Assembly: GCF_000633455.1 (NCBI RefSeq)
Contig: NZ_AYMG01000039.1
Location: 1 to 64,000, forward strand
Length of the DNA: 64,000 nucleotides
Reading direction: 5' to 3'
DNA from: Pedobacter jeongneungensis
GTDB taxonomy: Bacteria > Bacteroidota > Bacteroidia > Sphingobacteriales > Sphingobacteriaceae
Below, piece by piece: positions 52,705-61,139 of the stretch. A program made the position numbers and the translations under genes. The notes under the pieces were generated by a model, which saw only the letters and a program-made list of their open reading frames with translations, did no database searches and was not told the DNA's origin. The first letter of the stretch is position 1. Each line of letters begins with the position of its first letter.

Positions 52705-52811
52705 ACGGGCATAAAATATTTGGCTAGTTATATTTATCTTACAATTTAGGGAATATCAATGTGAAGATAAAATCTTGTTCATGTAAAATTTATGCGTGTT
52801 TGGTATTTGTT

Positions 52812-52842
52812 ATTGATTTCTGTCAAATTCACCTTAACTTTG
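52812..52842 (+). promoter_or_regulatory. Predicted promoter of the OB-fold protein gene
   Basis: ATTG (52812-52815) and TAACTTTG (52835-52842, a perfect TANNTTTG) are spaced by 19 bases, the Bacteroidota sigma-A arrangement. The start would fall near 52849, leaving a leader of about 50 bases. Confidence 0.55.
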
Positions 52843-52898
52843 GATTGCTAAAACGAGGTTGGAACTATTGACATTTTCGTTTTATTCATCCCAACAAT

Positions 52899-53249
52899 AT
52901 GAAAAAATTATCTCTCCTTTTGTTCTTATTGGCTACTGCATTTTGTGCAAAAAGCCAAACTTTGGTATTGGCCAAAGATGCAGCCCAATATGTAGGTAAA
53001 AATGTAACCATCTGCGATTCGGTTTACAGCACAAAGGGATTGGAAAAATTAACTTTGATTAATTTAGGTGGTGCTTATCCAAAAGAACTCATTACTGTAG
53101 TAATTAATAAAGAAGATGAAAGCAAATTTCCATCCGAGCCCTCTAGCATGTTTATGGGAAACAAGATCTGTGTAACTGGGATTGTAACCGAATTTAAAGG
53201 CAAAAGGCAGATTGTTGTTACTGATCCAAAACAGATTGTGGTAAAGTAA
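52899..53249 (+). CDS. Small exported OB-fold-like protein
   Basis: A 116-residue protein with a signal peptide (MKKLSLLLFLLATAFCAKSQ). The mature part (DAAQYVGKNVTICDSVYSTK, then KICVTGIVTEFKGKRQIVVTDPKQI) resembles the periplasmic OB-fold (tRNA_anti-like/BOF) pattern, with the last strand ending in VVTDPKQI as in many nucleic-acid- or ligand-binding OB proteins. Two Cys are present. Single gene with a good promoter. Function is unknown. Confidence 0.8.
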   Translation: MKKLSLLLFLLATAFCAKSQTLVLAKDAAQYVGKNVTICDSVYSTKGLEKLTLINLGGAYPKELITVVINKEDESKFPSEPSSMFMGNKICVTGIVTEFKGKRQIVVTDPKQIVVK

Positions 53250-53802
53250 TTAGCCATCATACCGATTTATTTTTGAGGATTTTACAACCTCTATATAAAG
53301 TAATAGCTCACTTCATACAACAAGTGCCTTTTCGTTTAATTATGGTGCGTTGTGGCATGATCGTTATATGGGCTTCTGCTCCATAAAAAAAAATGCGTTT
53401 GAAACCAAAAAAAGATTGGCAATCCATAGGAAAATTCAACCTAAGCTCCTCCTCTTTCAAAGGAGGTAGGCTTCGGCTGGAGCGTTAATACTAAGCTATT
53501 ATTTATGGAATAAATGTAGAGTGGTGTGCTTCTTCAGTCGGCAGGAAATTAATCCTGCCAACCTCGTAAGCATAGATATCCTTATTATCTGGTTCGAATA
53601 TTCAAAATCATTTTAACATATCATAACGGTTTATACATATAGGCTTATTTCCTTGATGAATCGTTTTATTTCCTTGATGAATTTTTCTCACCCCTGTGGT
53701 TTTTGTTATACACCAACTTCATTTCTTTACCAATTTAGGTTTATGCAGGTCGATCAATTCTTTAAAAAACTGAAAATTTTATTTCAATTGGCATAAAATC
53801 CA
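53250..53802. other. Intergenic region with hairpins and a direct repeat
   Basis: No gene. It holds a CTCCT-CTTTCAA-AGGAG hairpin near 53449-53465, GGCAGGA-AATTAA-TCCTGCC near 53540-53560, and a 17-bp direct repeat TTATTTCCTTGATGAAT at 53645-53661 and 53666-53682 (21-bp period, two helix turns). The direct repeat lies upstream of the PAP2 gene and could be a binding site. Confidence 0.5.
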
Positions 53803-53810
53803 TAGTTTTG
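53803..53810 (+). promoter_or_regulatory. Predicted -7 box of the PAP2 gene
   Basis: TAGTTTTG matches TANNTTTG perfectly, 16 bp before the ATG. No strong -33 box is seen at 19 bases, so the call is tentative. The leader would be very short. Confidence 0.35.
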
Positions 53811-53826
53811 GTTTTCTGATCTGCAT

Positions 53827-54471
53827 ATGTATACCCTTTTGAAACGAAATACCTTAATTTTTATACTCGCCATACTGATTGTATCCTTTGCGACTTTGAG
53901 TTTTTTTATTGCCCAGCACCCTATCCTTGATTTTGATATTAAAACTTCGCTGTTTATTCAGCAATTTCATGCCGACTGGTTAGATAAGGTAATGCTGGCC
54001 ATTAGCTTTTTTGGCGAACTGCCTTATTCGCTACTTTCTGTTGTGGTAGTCGCAGCCATTTTTTACTGGCAGAAATATAAACGCGAGGGTATATTTATTT
54101 CAACCGTTTTGTTATCAGGACTGATTATTTTGGGTATAAAAAATGTAATTAACCGCCCGAGGCCTACTGCATTTTATGTTCGCCTGGTTGAAGTTAACCG
54201 TTTCCAGAGTTATCCCAGTGGGCATGTATTATCCTATACCCTATTTTTCGGTTTTTTGATTATCCTGATGAACAATCTGAAAGATATACCAAAACTGACT
54301 AAAAACATTGTTACTTACCTATCCGCATTTCTGATCATTACCATTGCCCCATCAAGAATCTATTTAGGAGCGCATTGGTTTACAGATACGGTTGGAGGAT
54401 TTTTGCTCGGCCTGATCTGCCTTTTTCCGCTATGTTATTTCTATTTTAAAAAAAAGCAGGTTAATCCTTAA
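53827..54471 (+). CDS. PAP2-superfamily membrane phosphatase
   Basis: A 214-residue integral membrane protein with six segments and all three phosphatase motifs: KNVINRPRP, YPSGH, and SRIYLGAHWFTDT. Family members dephosphorylate phosphatidic acid, undecaprenyl pyrophosphate or phosphatidylglycerophosphate. The substrate cannot be told. The 3' end overlaps the convergent Crp-like gene by 11 bp. Confidence 0.93.
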   Translation: MYTLLKRNTLIFILAILIVSFATLSFFIAQHPILDFDIKTSLFIQQFHADWLDKVMLAISFFGELPYSLLSVVVVAAIFYWQKYKREGIFISTVLLSGLIILGIKNVINRPRPTAFYVRLVEVNRFQSYPSGHVLSYTLFFGFLIILMNNLKDIPKLTKNIVTYLSAFLIITIAPSRIYLGAHWFTDTVGGFLLGLICLFPLCYFYFKKKQVNP

Positions 54472-55075
54472 AGCCTGCATCAGGTTTTTCTTTTTTCCTG
54501 ATTCTGCTTAAGGTTTCGATACGTATGCCAAGATAACTGGCTAAAAACTTTAATGGTACCCTGAATTTTATTTTTGGGTGGCCATTTTTAAATTGCCTGT
54601 AACGTGCTTCGGCAGAAGGAATCCTCGATAAAATAGAGCGCTCTTGCGACATGTGATAATGTATGGCTAAAAGTTTTCTGGCCAAAATATTGGTTTCAGG
54701 AAATTGCGCATACATCTCATCAATAAGGTGGTATGGAAGTATAAGCAGCTCCGAATCTTCTAACGCCTGGAACTGCTCCTGATAGGTAGGTTTAAGTGAT
54801 CCAGGGTTCCGGATGCTACCTACCAGGTGATTTTCATCAATTAACCAGGAGGTAATATCTTTCCCTTCATCCGTAATGAACCCACGCACCAAACCCTTAA
54901 TAATAAAAAATAAACAATCGCCATGCAATTCATTAAAACAAGGTAAAATATTGTTTTTACGCACTGAGATCCTGAATGTTTCGGCTTTTGCGCGCTCGAC
55001 TATTTCTTCGCGCAGCGGCTGCAAGTCATTCAGATATTTAATAAGCGGTTCACTCTCATGCCTGGCAGCATCCAT
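54461..55075 (-). CDS. Crp/Fnr-family transcriptional regulator
   Basis: A 204-residue regulator with a cyclic-nucleotide-binding-like beta roll (LPCFNELHGDCLFFIIKGLVRGFITDEGKDITSWL) and a short C-terminal helix-turn-helix (FRVPLKFLASYLGIRIETLSRIRKKE). The cAMP phosphate-binding cassette is not conserved, as is usual in Bacteroidota members, so the ligand is unknown. The ATG at 55075 is preferred over a TTG 22 codons upstream. Convergent with the PAP2 gene and overlapping it at the 3' ends. Confidence 0.9.
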   Translation of the reverse strand: MDAARHESEPLIKYLNDLQPLREEIVERAKAETFRISVRKNNILPCFNELHGDCLFFIIKGLVRGFITDEGKDITSWLIDENHLVGSIRNPGSLKPTYQEQFQALEDSELLILPYHLIDEMYAQFPETNILARKLLAIHYHMSQERSILSRIPSAEARYRQFKNGHPKIKFRVPLKFLASYLGIRIETLSRIRKKEKPDAGFKD

Positions 55076-55281
55076 AACATTTATCGCGGTTTTTAAAACA
55101 ATGCAAGCTATTACATGTATCGCGGATTTCCAAATACCCAAACGGTTGCAACAGACAAAAAATTACAATGGTAAGGATTTATTTATTAACATGTTTTTTA
55201 TGTAAGATCAGTTAAGGGATAATTTAAATGTTAAATTTCGGATTGATGACCCTATTTTAACTTAATCATAAAAAAATCTGA

Positions 55282-55289
55282 TAATTTTG
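55282..55289 (+). promoter_or_regulatory. Predicted -7 box directly before the HAD gene
   Basis: TAATTTTG (a perfect TANNTTTG) ends five bases before the ATG at 55295, so a transcript from it would be leaderless or nearly so. No -33 box is convincing. Confidence 0.3.
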
Positions 55290-55294
55290 CCGCC

Positions 55295-55960
55295 ATGATA
55301 ATCCCTAAACCCAAAGCTTTTCTCTTCGATCTAAATGGCACCATGATTAACGACATGGCTTTTCATAATCAGGCATGGCATAATATCCTGACACAGGATT
55401 TAGGTGCAAGCATCAGTTTCGATGCGGTTAAAAAACAAATGTACGGTAAAAATCAGGACCTTTTAGAACGTGTTTTTGGTGTAGGCCATTTTTCTCAGGA
55501 ACAGATTGATCAGATTTCCATTGAAAAAGAACACCGGTACCAGGCCGCATATAAAAAGCATTTAACGCTCATTGCCGGATTAGGTGAATTTATGGAAAAG
55601 GCAAAACAATTGGGTATTCAAATGGCTATTGGGTCGGCAGCAATTCCATTCAATATAAATTTTGTGCTCGATAATTTAAATATCCGTTCATACTTTAAAA
55701 CGATAGTAAGTGCCGAAGATGTGGTAAACAGCAAGCCTGATCCCGAAACTTTTACCAAAGGAGCTCAAATTTTAGGTGTTGATGCCAGCGAATGTATTGT
55801 TTTTGAAGATGCACCAAAAGGTGTTGAAGCGGCACAAAATGCCGGGATGAAATGTGTAGCGCTCACCACCATGCATACCAAAGAAGAGTTTTCGGCCTAT
55901 AATAACATTATTGCTTTTATAGAAGATTATACCGATCCGGTTTTACAGAATCTTTTCTAA
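55295..55960 (+). CDS. HAD-superfamily phosphatase/phosphoglucomutase-like protein
   Basis: A 221-residue HAD subfamily I protein. Motif I is FLFDLNGTMI, the cap spans about 20-85, motif II is GSAAIPFN (Ser), motif III is the Lys of NSKPDPETF, and motif IV is FEDAPKGVEAAQNAGM. The nucleophile Asp is followed by LNGT rather than the usual MDGV. This type includes beta-phosphoglucomutases and sugar-phosphate phosphatases; which of these it is cannot be decided. Confidence 0.9.
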   Translation: MIIPKPKAFLFDLNGTMINDMAFHNQAWHNILTQDLGASISFDAVKKQMYGKNQDLLERVFGVGHFSQEQIDQISIEKEHRYQAAYKKHLTLIAGLGEFMEKAKQLGIQMAIGSAAIPFNINFVLDNLNIRSYFKTIVSAEDVVNSKPDPETFTKGAQILGVDASECIVFEDAPKGVEAAQNAGMKCVALTTMHTKEEFSAYNNIIAFIEDYTDPVLQNLF

Positions 55961-55965
55961 ACAGA

Positions 55966-55991
55966 TACGGCCTGTGTTTCCACAGACCGTA
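55966..55991. repeat. GGTCTGTG-type REP-like hairpin
   Basis: TACGGCCTGTG-TTTC-CACAGACCGTA pairs at 10 of 11 positions with a 4-base loop. It belongs with the GGTCTGTG-TCCC-CACAGACC hairpin at 16191. It sits between the HAD and aldose-epimerase stops and may act as a bidirectional terminator. Confidence 0.65.
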
Positions 55992-56033
55992 TACTATGTT
56001 ATCATGATTGAGATGTAGGGATTACCAAAACAA

Positions 56034-57206
56034 TTATTTGGTAAATTTATAGATTGAACTTGTTTTATATACTTGTCCGGGTTTTAATACTGTTGAAGGA
56101 AATGCAGGTTGATTTGGAGAATCCGGAAAATGTTGGGTTTCCATTGCAATTGCTGTTCTGAAATCATCTTTCGCACCCGATTTAAAGGTATTTTTACTTT
56201 GCATAAAGTTACCGCTATAAAATTGCAAACCAGGCTCTTGCGTGTAGATATCCATTACAACTCCTGATTTATCTCCTTTAACGGTAGCCGCATGAAACAT
56301 ACCCATCGCTTTAGTCTTATTGAGAACGTAATTATGGTCGTAACCTTTCCCGAAGGTTAACTGCTCGTTTTTTTCGTTTATGCGTGCACCAATTGCTGTT
56401 GCTTTATTAAAATCGAAAGGCGTTCCTGCTACTTTTTCAATTTTTCCTGTTGGGATCAGAGTCGAATCAACCGGAGTATATCCATCAGCATAAATTTGCA
56501 CCTCATGGTTTAAAATGGTTCCACTTCCATCTCCATTCAGGTTAAAAAATGCATGGTTGGTTAAGTTTACCACGGTAGTTTTATCTGTTTTGGCCTCATA
56601 ATCCATTTTTAATTCATTATCATCGGTTAAAGTATAAGTTACCTTAACATCTAAATTGCCAGGAAAATTTTCATCTCCATCTTTTGATAAATAATGTAAT
56701 ACTAAAGTATTTTCGGCGGGTTGTGTGGCATCCCAAACCACATATTGATAACCTTTTTTGCCACCATGAAGTGTATTTTGCCCGTTATTGGTAAATAAAG
56801 AATAGGTTTTACCCTCAAGCGTAAATTTTCCTTTAGCAATGCGATTGCCATAACGCCCAATGGTTGCACCAAAGTATGGCTCTGTTGATTTTTCGTAATC
56901 GCTTACGCTTTTAAAACCTACCACCACATCAACCAGTTTTCCATCTTTGTTTGGCACCAATAAGCTCACTAAACGTCCACCGTAATTGGTAAAAACTGCT
57001 TCCGCATTATTCTTGTTTTTTAATGTGTACAAAGCAGTTTGTTTACCATCAATTTCTTTTTTAAAAGAATCGGGAACGAGTTTAACAACAGCTGCAGAGT
57101 CGCTTTTTAAACTATCTGTAGAGGAAGATTTTTTGGTTTCAGATTGGCAGGATGCGAATCCGATTGCAGCCAGAACGCCCAGGCCCGCTAATGATTTTAA
57201 TTTCAT
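56034..57206 (-). CDS. galM: Aldose 1-epimerase (mutarotase), lipoprotein
   Basis: A 390-residue galactose mutarotase-like enzyme interconverting alpha and beta sugar anomers. A lipoprotein signal (LAAIGFASCQSE, Cys about 20) and a Ser/Lys-rich linker precede the beta-sandwich domain: FTNYGGRLVSLLVPNKDG, TIGRYGNRIAKG, NTLHGGKKGY, NLTNHAFFNLNGDGSG (catalytic His), and GLQFYSGNFM; the base Glu is in IAMETQHFPDSPN. Lipid-anchored mutarotases are common in Bacteroidota. A clear promoter lies upstream. Confidence 0.93.
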   Translation of the reverse strand: MKLKSLAGLGVLAAIGFASCQSETKKSSSTDSLKSDSAAVVKLVPDSFKKEIDGKQTALYTLKNKNNAEAVFTNYGGRLVSLLVPNKDGKLVDVVVGFKSVSDYEKSTEPYFGATIGRYGNRIAKGKFTLEGKTYSLFTNNGQNTLHGGKKGYQYVVWDATQPAENTLVLHYLSKDGDENFPGNLDVKVTYTLTDDNELKMDYEAKTDKTTVVNLTNHAFFNLNGDGSGTILNHEVQIYADGYTPVDSTLIPTGKIEKVAGTPFDFNKATAIGARINEKNEQLTFGKGYDHNYVLNKTKAMGMFHAATVKGDKSGVVMDIYTQEPGLQFYSGNFMQSKNTFKSGAKDDFRTAIAMETQHFPDSPNQPAFPSTVLKPGQVYKTSSIYKFTK

Positions 57207-57242
57207 AAAATGGAATACTTGGTTTAGATTTTTTTATTTTTT

Positions 57243-57273
57243 TAAATATAACGATATCACTTAATATTACAAA
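57243..57273 (-). promoter_or_regulatory. Predicted promoter of the aldose epimerase gene
   Basis: On the minus strand TTTG (57273-57270) is followed after 19 bases by TATATTTA (57250-57243), a 7-of-8 match to TANNTTTG. The leader would be about 30 bases. Confidence 0.55.
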
Positions 57274-57474
57274 TAAAACGATTTAGATGAATGTACAGAC
57301 GGATAGTAAAGAATAATTTACTTTAAGAACTACCAATGATACGATTTGCAGAAATGGTGATAACAAAATGTAGAAATTTATAAAGAGAGAATTAGTCTGC
57401 TCAAAGGATGATGTCATTAACTTAAAGTGAAAAGATCTTCACATGCTAATATTAACAAATTCTCTTATAAATAT

Positions 57475-57590
57475 CGTCCTCTCGACCGAAGCAATGCGAA
57501 GTGGAGAGATCTTTGGACTATCGGGTCAATTGGGGATCTTAAAGCCTATGCATTAAGATTCCCGCCTGCGCGGGAAAGACGATCGCCCTA
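57475..57590. repeat. Composite of intergenic repeat elements
   Basis: Three elements in a row: CTCTCGACCGAAGC...GTGGAGAGATCTTTG (57475-57516), a GGGGATCTTAA/TTAAGATTCCC hairpin (57532-57563) that recurs at 60089, and CCCGCCTGCGCGGGAAAG. No gene lies between galM and the reductase at 57822; the rest of 57274-57821 is A+T-rich and I see nothing else in it. Confidence 0.6.
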
Positions 57591-57821
57591 ATGTAATCTG
57601 TCAAGTGTATCCTGTCAAAAGACAAGTGATTTTTGTTTTCGACTATAAAATTCTTCCACTAATTGTCCAGACTCATTAGGGAAGCTCAGATGAACAAAAT
57701 GCCGGTGCATTTTAAACAATGCTCGTAAAATAGCTAAACCAAAACTGGTCTATAATTTTATGGTAAAATTACTTAAAATCCGGTAAAACTGAGTATTATT
57801 GCGTGCAATCAAATCCCAAAT

Positions 57822-58811
57822 ATGAATCAAAATATTTCAGCAGAACGTTACGATAAAATGTTATACCGCCGTTGTGGCAAGAGCGGAATTAAATTGCCGG
57901 CTATTTCATTAGGTTTGTGGCATAATTTCGGGCATGTAAACGTTCTCGAGAACAGCAAAAACTTAATTTATACCGCATTTAATAACGGAATTACCCACTT
58001 CGATTTAGCCAACAACTATGGCCCCCCTCCGGGTTCTGCAGAGGAAGTTTTCGGTAAAATTCTTCATGAAAATTTTAAAAGCTACCGCGATGAAATGATT
58101 ATTTCGAGCAAGGCCGGATATACCATGTGGGATGGCCCATACGGCGATTGGGGATCAAAAAAATACCTGGCATCGAGTTTGGATCAAAGTTTAAAACGTA
58201 TGAAACTGGATTATGTTGATATTTTTTATCACCACCGTCCTGATCCCGAAACCCCGCTAGAAGAAACCATGGGCGCCTTAAGCTTATTGGTTCAGCAAGG
58301 AAAAGCTTTGTATGTAGGCATATCCAACTATCAGGCTGAAGATGCGGCAAAGGCCATTAAAATTTTAAAAGATAACGGTACGCCATGTTTAATCCACCAG
58401 CCCAAATATTCGATGTTTGAGCGTTGGGTAGAAGGTGGTTTACTTGATGTTTTAGAAAACAATGGTGTAGGCTGTATTCCTTTTTCTCCTCTGGCGCAAG
58501 GACTACTTACAGATAAATATTTACATGGTATCCCGGCCGACTCGCGGGTGGCTACCAGTGGTGTTTTCTTAAAAGAGAGCAATATTACTCCGGAGAAAAT
58601 AGAAGTAATCGGCAAATTAAATGAGGTGGCAAAATCACGTGGGCAAAAATTGGCACATATGGCTTTATCATGGATTTTAAAGGATAATCGCATTACCACT
58701 GTATTGATAGGTGCCAGTAAACCAGAACAAATTACAGATTCAATTAAAGCTTTAGATAACATCACATTTAGTGAAGCTGAAATCAAATTGATTGATGAAA
58801 TTTTAGGTTAA
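57822..58811 (+). CDS. Aldo/keto reductase, YghZ-like
   Basis: A 329-residue NADPH-dependent aldo/keto reductase of the YghZ/Gpr type (L-glyceraldehyde-3-phosphate reductase in E. coli). The start YRRCGKSGIKLPAISLGLWHNFG, the Asp/Tyr of FDLANNYGPPPGSAEEV, the Lys of IISSKAGYTMWDGPYG, and the His of DIFYHHRPD form the catalytic tetrad; IPFSPLAQGLLTDKY and VLIGASKPEQI make the cofactor site. Detoxification of methylglyoxal or reactive aldehydes is a probable role. Single gene. Confidence 0.93.
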   Translation: MNQNISAERYDKMLYRRCGKSGIKLPAISLGLWHNFGHVNVLENSKNLIYTAFNNGITHFDLANNYGPPPGSAEEVFGKILHENFKSYRDEMIISSKAGYTMWDGPYGDWGSKKYLASSLDQSLKRMKLDYVDIFYHHRPDPETPLEETMGALSLLVQQGKALYVGISNYQAEDAAKAIKILKDNGTPCLIHQPKYSMFERWVEGGLLDVLENNGVGCIPFSPLAQGLLTDKYLHGIPADSRVATSGVFLKESNITPEKIEVIGKLNEVAKSRGQKLAHMALSWILKDNRITTVLIGASKPEQITDSIKALDNITFSEAEIKLIDEILG

Positions 58812-58822
58812 AATTCCCAAAT

Positions 58823-58907
58823 AGTCGTCATCCCGACTGGAGCGTCGCGCAATGGAGAGATCTTTGAACTTTGTTAAAGATTTCTCCACTGCGTTGGAGA
58901 TGACGAT
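58823..58907. repeat. GTCATC...GATGAC intergenic repeat with GGAGAGATCTTTG
   Basis: An imperfect long hairpin: CGTCATC pairs with GATGACG at the outside, and TGGAGAGATCTTT with AAAGATTTCTCCA inside. The GGAGAGATCTTTG core also occurs at 57503. It lies between the reductase and CDF genes. Confidence 0.65.
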
Positions 58908-58983
58908 TTTATTCGTTTGTACTTTTCAAAACCAAATCAATTAAAAACCGTTTAAGAAATGAATCCTTTACGTTTCTTAATCT

Positions 58984-59925
58984 ATGGCAAGAGCCAACAA
59001 TTCTATTTACAGCGCATTAGCGGCCAATTTATTAATTGCAGTAACTAAATTTATTGCAGGGGCGTTTACCAATAGCTCATCAATGATTGCCGAAGGCATC
59101 CACTCTACTGTTGATACCAGCAACCAACTTTTATTACTTTATGGATTAAAAAGAAGTGTGAAACCGCCTGACAAATCACGGCCTTTTGGTTATGGTAAAG
59201 AGTTGTATTTCTGGTCGTTCATTGTATCCATCATGATTTTTGGTTTAGGTGGTGTAGTGTCTATTTCGCAAGGGATTGCACATATCCGTCACCCTGAAGT
59301 TTTGGGCGATCCAACATGGAATTACGTGGTATTGGGTTTATCTTTCCTATTCGAAGGTGCCTCCTTAATTATCGCGATGAAGGAGTTTAATAAAACCCGT
59401 AAAGGACTGCCCTGGTGGAAAGCCATTATCAAAAGCAAAGATCCATCTGGCTTTTTAGTGTTGTTTGAGGATGGCGCTGCTGTTTTAGGATTATTGATCG
59501 TTTTTATATTTATGGTGCTCAGCCATAACTTAAATCTTCCGTTTTTAGATGGGTTGGCTTCCGTTTTGGTGGGTACGCTTTTGATTTTTGTTTCATTTAT
59601 ACTGGCAAGAGAAAGCCGTAGCCTGTTAATGGGGGAAGGTTTAACTTCAGAAACACAACAGAAGATTAAGGAACTTGCAGAAAATGATCAGGATGTGATT
59701 ACAGTAACGAGCATTTTATCTCAATATCAATCTCCAAAAGAAGTATTACTGGTGCTTATCCTAACATTTAAAGCAGAATTAAATACCACTGATTTAACCA
59801 ATGCGATTGACAGGCTGAGGGATAAAATAAAATCTGAATATAATGTGATCAAGTTCGTGATTATCCAGCCACAATCTGCTGATATAGCGGAGAATGATTT
59901 CAGTAAGGATATTTACCTGGAATAA
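58984..59925 (+). CDS. Cation diffusion facilitator family transporter
   Basis: A 313-residue CDF protein, probably exporting zinc or another divalent metal in exchange for protons. The membrane metal-site motifs are MIAEGIHSTVDTSNQ (His/Asp) and LFEDGAAVLGLL (Asp); the latter has Glu-Asp in place of the usual His-Asp or Asp-Asp, resembling the ZNT9-like group. A C-terminal cytoplasmic domain (EVLLVLILTFKAELNTTDLTNAIDRLRDKIK) follows. Metal specificity is uncertain. Confidence 0.9.
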   Translation: MARANNSIYSALAANLLIAVTKFIAGAFTNSSSMIAEGIHSTVDTSNQLLLLYGLKRSVKPPDKSRPFGYGKELYFWSFIVSIMIFGLGGVVSISQGIAHIRHPEVLGDPTWNYVVLGLSFLFEGASLIIAMKEFNKTRKGLPWWKAIIKSKDPSGFLVLFEDGAAVLGLLIVFIFMVLSHNLNLPFLDGLASVLVGTLLIFVSFILARESRSLLMGEGLTSETQQKIKELAENDQDVITVTSILSQYQSPKEVLLVLILTFKAELNTTDLTNAIDRLRDKIKSEYNVIKFVIIQPQSADIAENDFSKDIYLE

Positions 59926-60088
59926 TCTTGTTTTTACCGCACAGATAGACGCAAAGAGAACGCAGTTTATATTAAAAAAGTGATCCTTATTTTGAGGGAG
60001 ATAAATAAGCATATAAATCTTCAAAAATTAGTGCTATTAACAACACATTATCTACAGATTTTAAAATCAACACTTTTACTACGAATAA

Positions 60089-60119
60089 GGGATCTTAAAG
60101 CTTATGGCATTAAGATCCC
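60089..60119. repeat. GGGATCTTAA hairpin repeat, second copy
   Basis: GGGATCTTAA and TTAAGATCCC enclose AGCTTATGGCA. It is near-identical to 57532-57563 and followed by a decayed GCGAATGACAA. It lies between the convergent CDF and reductase genes. Confidence 0.65.
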
Positions 60120-60197
60120 CAATAGAGTTGCGAATGACAATTATTCTATTTCTTAATAATCTTCGGACCTCTGACATCCGACTTTGGACATATTTCC

Positions 60198-61127
60198 CTA
60201 AATTACCTGTAATACAATCTTTCCTCTTGTATGCCCTTGCTCGCTTTCGGTTTGCGCTTGTTTTGCACTGGTAAAAGGTAAAACTTTTTCTATAACAGGT
60301 TTAACTTTACCTGAATCGATCAAAGTAGCAATTTCAGCAAGTTGACCGGGAATTGATTGTGCGGTAAAACCAATGAGATGAAGTTTTTTCGCCTTTGCTT
60401 CTGCTACAAATTCAGGCATTAAGGTAGTAATTACCCTGCCCCCTGCTTTTAATATATTTAACGATTTGAATTGTGTTTCTCCTCCAATGGTATCCAAAAC
60501 CAAATCAACATCACTTAAAACGGTCTCAAAATCTTCCATTTTATAGTCAATTACTTCATCAGCGCCCAAGCGTTTCAAAAAATCAATATTAGCGCTTGAT
60601 GCTGTACCGATTACATGGGCTCCTTTCCATTTTGCAAATTGTACGGCATAGGTTCCCACGCCACCTGCCGCTGCATGAATCAATACCTTTTGGCCGGTTT
60701 TTAACAAACCATGATCGAACAGAGCTTGCCATGCCGTTAAACCTGCCAGAGGTACAGCGGCAGCTTCGGTATGCCCAATGCTTGTGGGTTTAATGCTAAT
60801 GATGTTGGCCTTTACCACAATATATTCTGCATAAGCACCGTTTTTTGTTGGATCGGGTCTACCATAAACTTCATCTCCCTTTCTAAAAGAGCTTACTTTT
60901 TCACCTAAATCTTCTATGTTACCAGAAACATCCCAACCCAGGGTTAATGGTAATTTTGCTGGAAATTTCTCTTTCCGTTGTCCTTCTCTAATTTTCCAGT
61001 CCACCGGATTTACACTGGTTGCATGCACTTTAATCAATACTTCATCTGGTGCTGGCTGGGGAACCGGAATTTCATCTATAGATAAAACTTCTGGTCCGCC
61101 AAACTCGTGGATTCTAACTGCTTTCAT
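60198..61127 (-). CDS. NADP-dependent zinc-independent oxidoreductase (quinone reductase type)
   Basis: A 309-residue medium-chain dehydrogenase of the quinone oxidoreductase group. The N-terminal GroES-like domain is MKAVRIHEFGGPEVLSIDEIP, the nucleotide-binding motif is LIHAAAGGVGTYAVQFAKWKG, and there is no structural zinc Cys cluster. Likely reduces quinones or enones with NADPH. It follows the aldehyde dehydrogenase gene by 12 bp on the same strand, so the two form a small operon for reactive carbonyl handling. Confidence 0.9.
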   Translation of the reverse strand: MKAVRIHEFGGPEVLSIDEIPVPQPAPDEVLIKVHATSVNPVDWKIREGQRKEKFPAKLPLTLGWDVSGNIEDLGEKVSSFRKGDEVYGRPDPTKNGAYAEYIVVKANIISIKPTSIGHTEAAAVPLAGLTAWQALFDHGLLKTGQKVLIHAAAGGVGTYAVQFAKWKGAHVIGTASSANIDFLKRLGADEVIDYKMEDFETVLSDVDLVLDTIGGETQFKSLNILKAGGRVITTLMPEFVAEAKAKKLHLIGFTAQSIPGQLAEIATLIDSGKVKPVIEKVLPFTSAKQAQTESEQGHTRGKIVLQVI

Positions 61128-61139
61128 ATCGGATATTGT

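Noticed and set aside
58331..58786. 151-codon antisense frame in the aldo/keto reductase gene
   Set aside because: No family resemblance; the sense strand is plainly the reductase.
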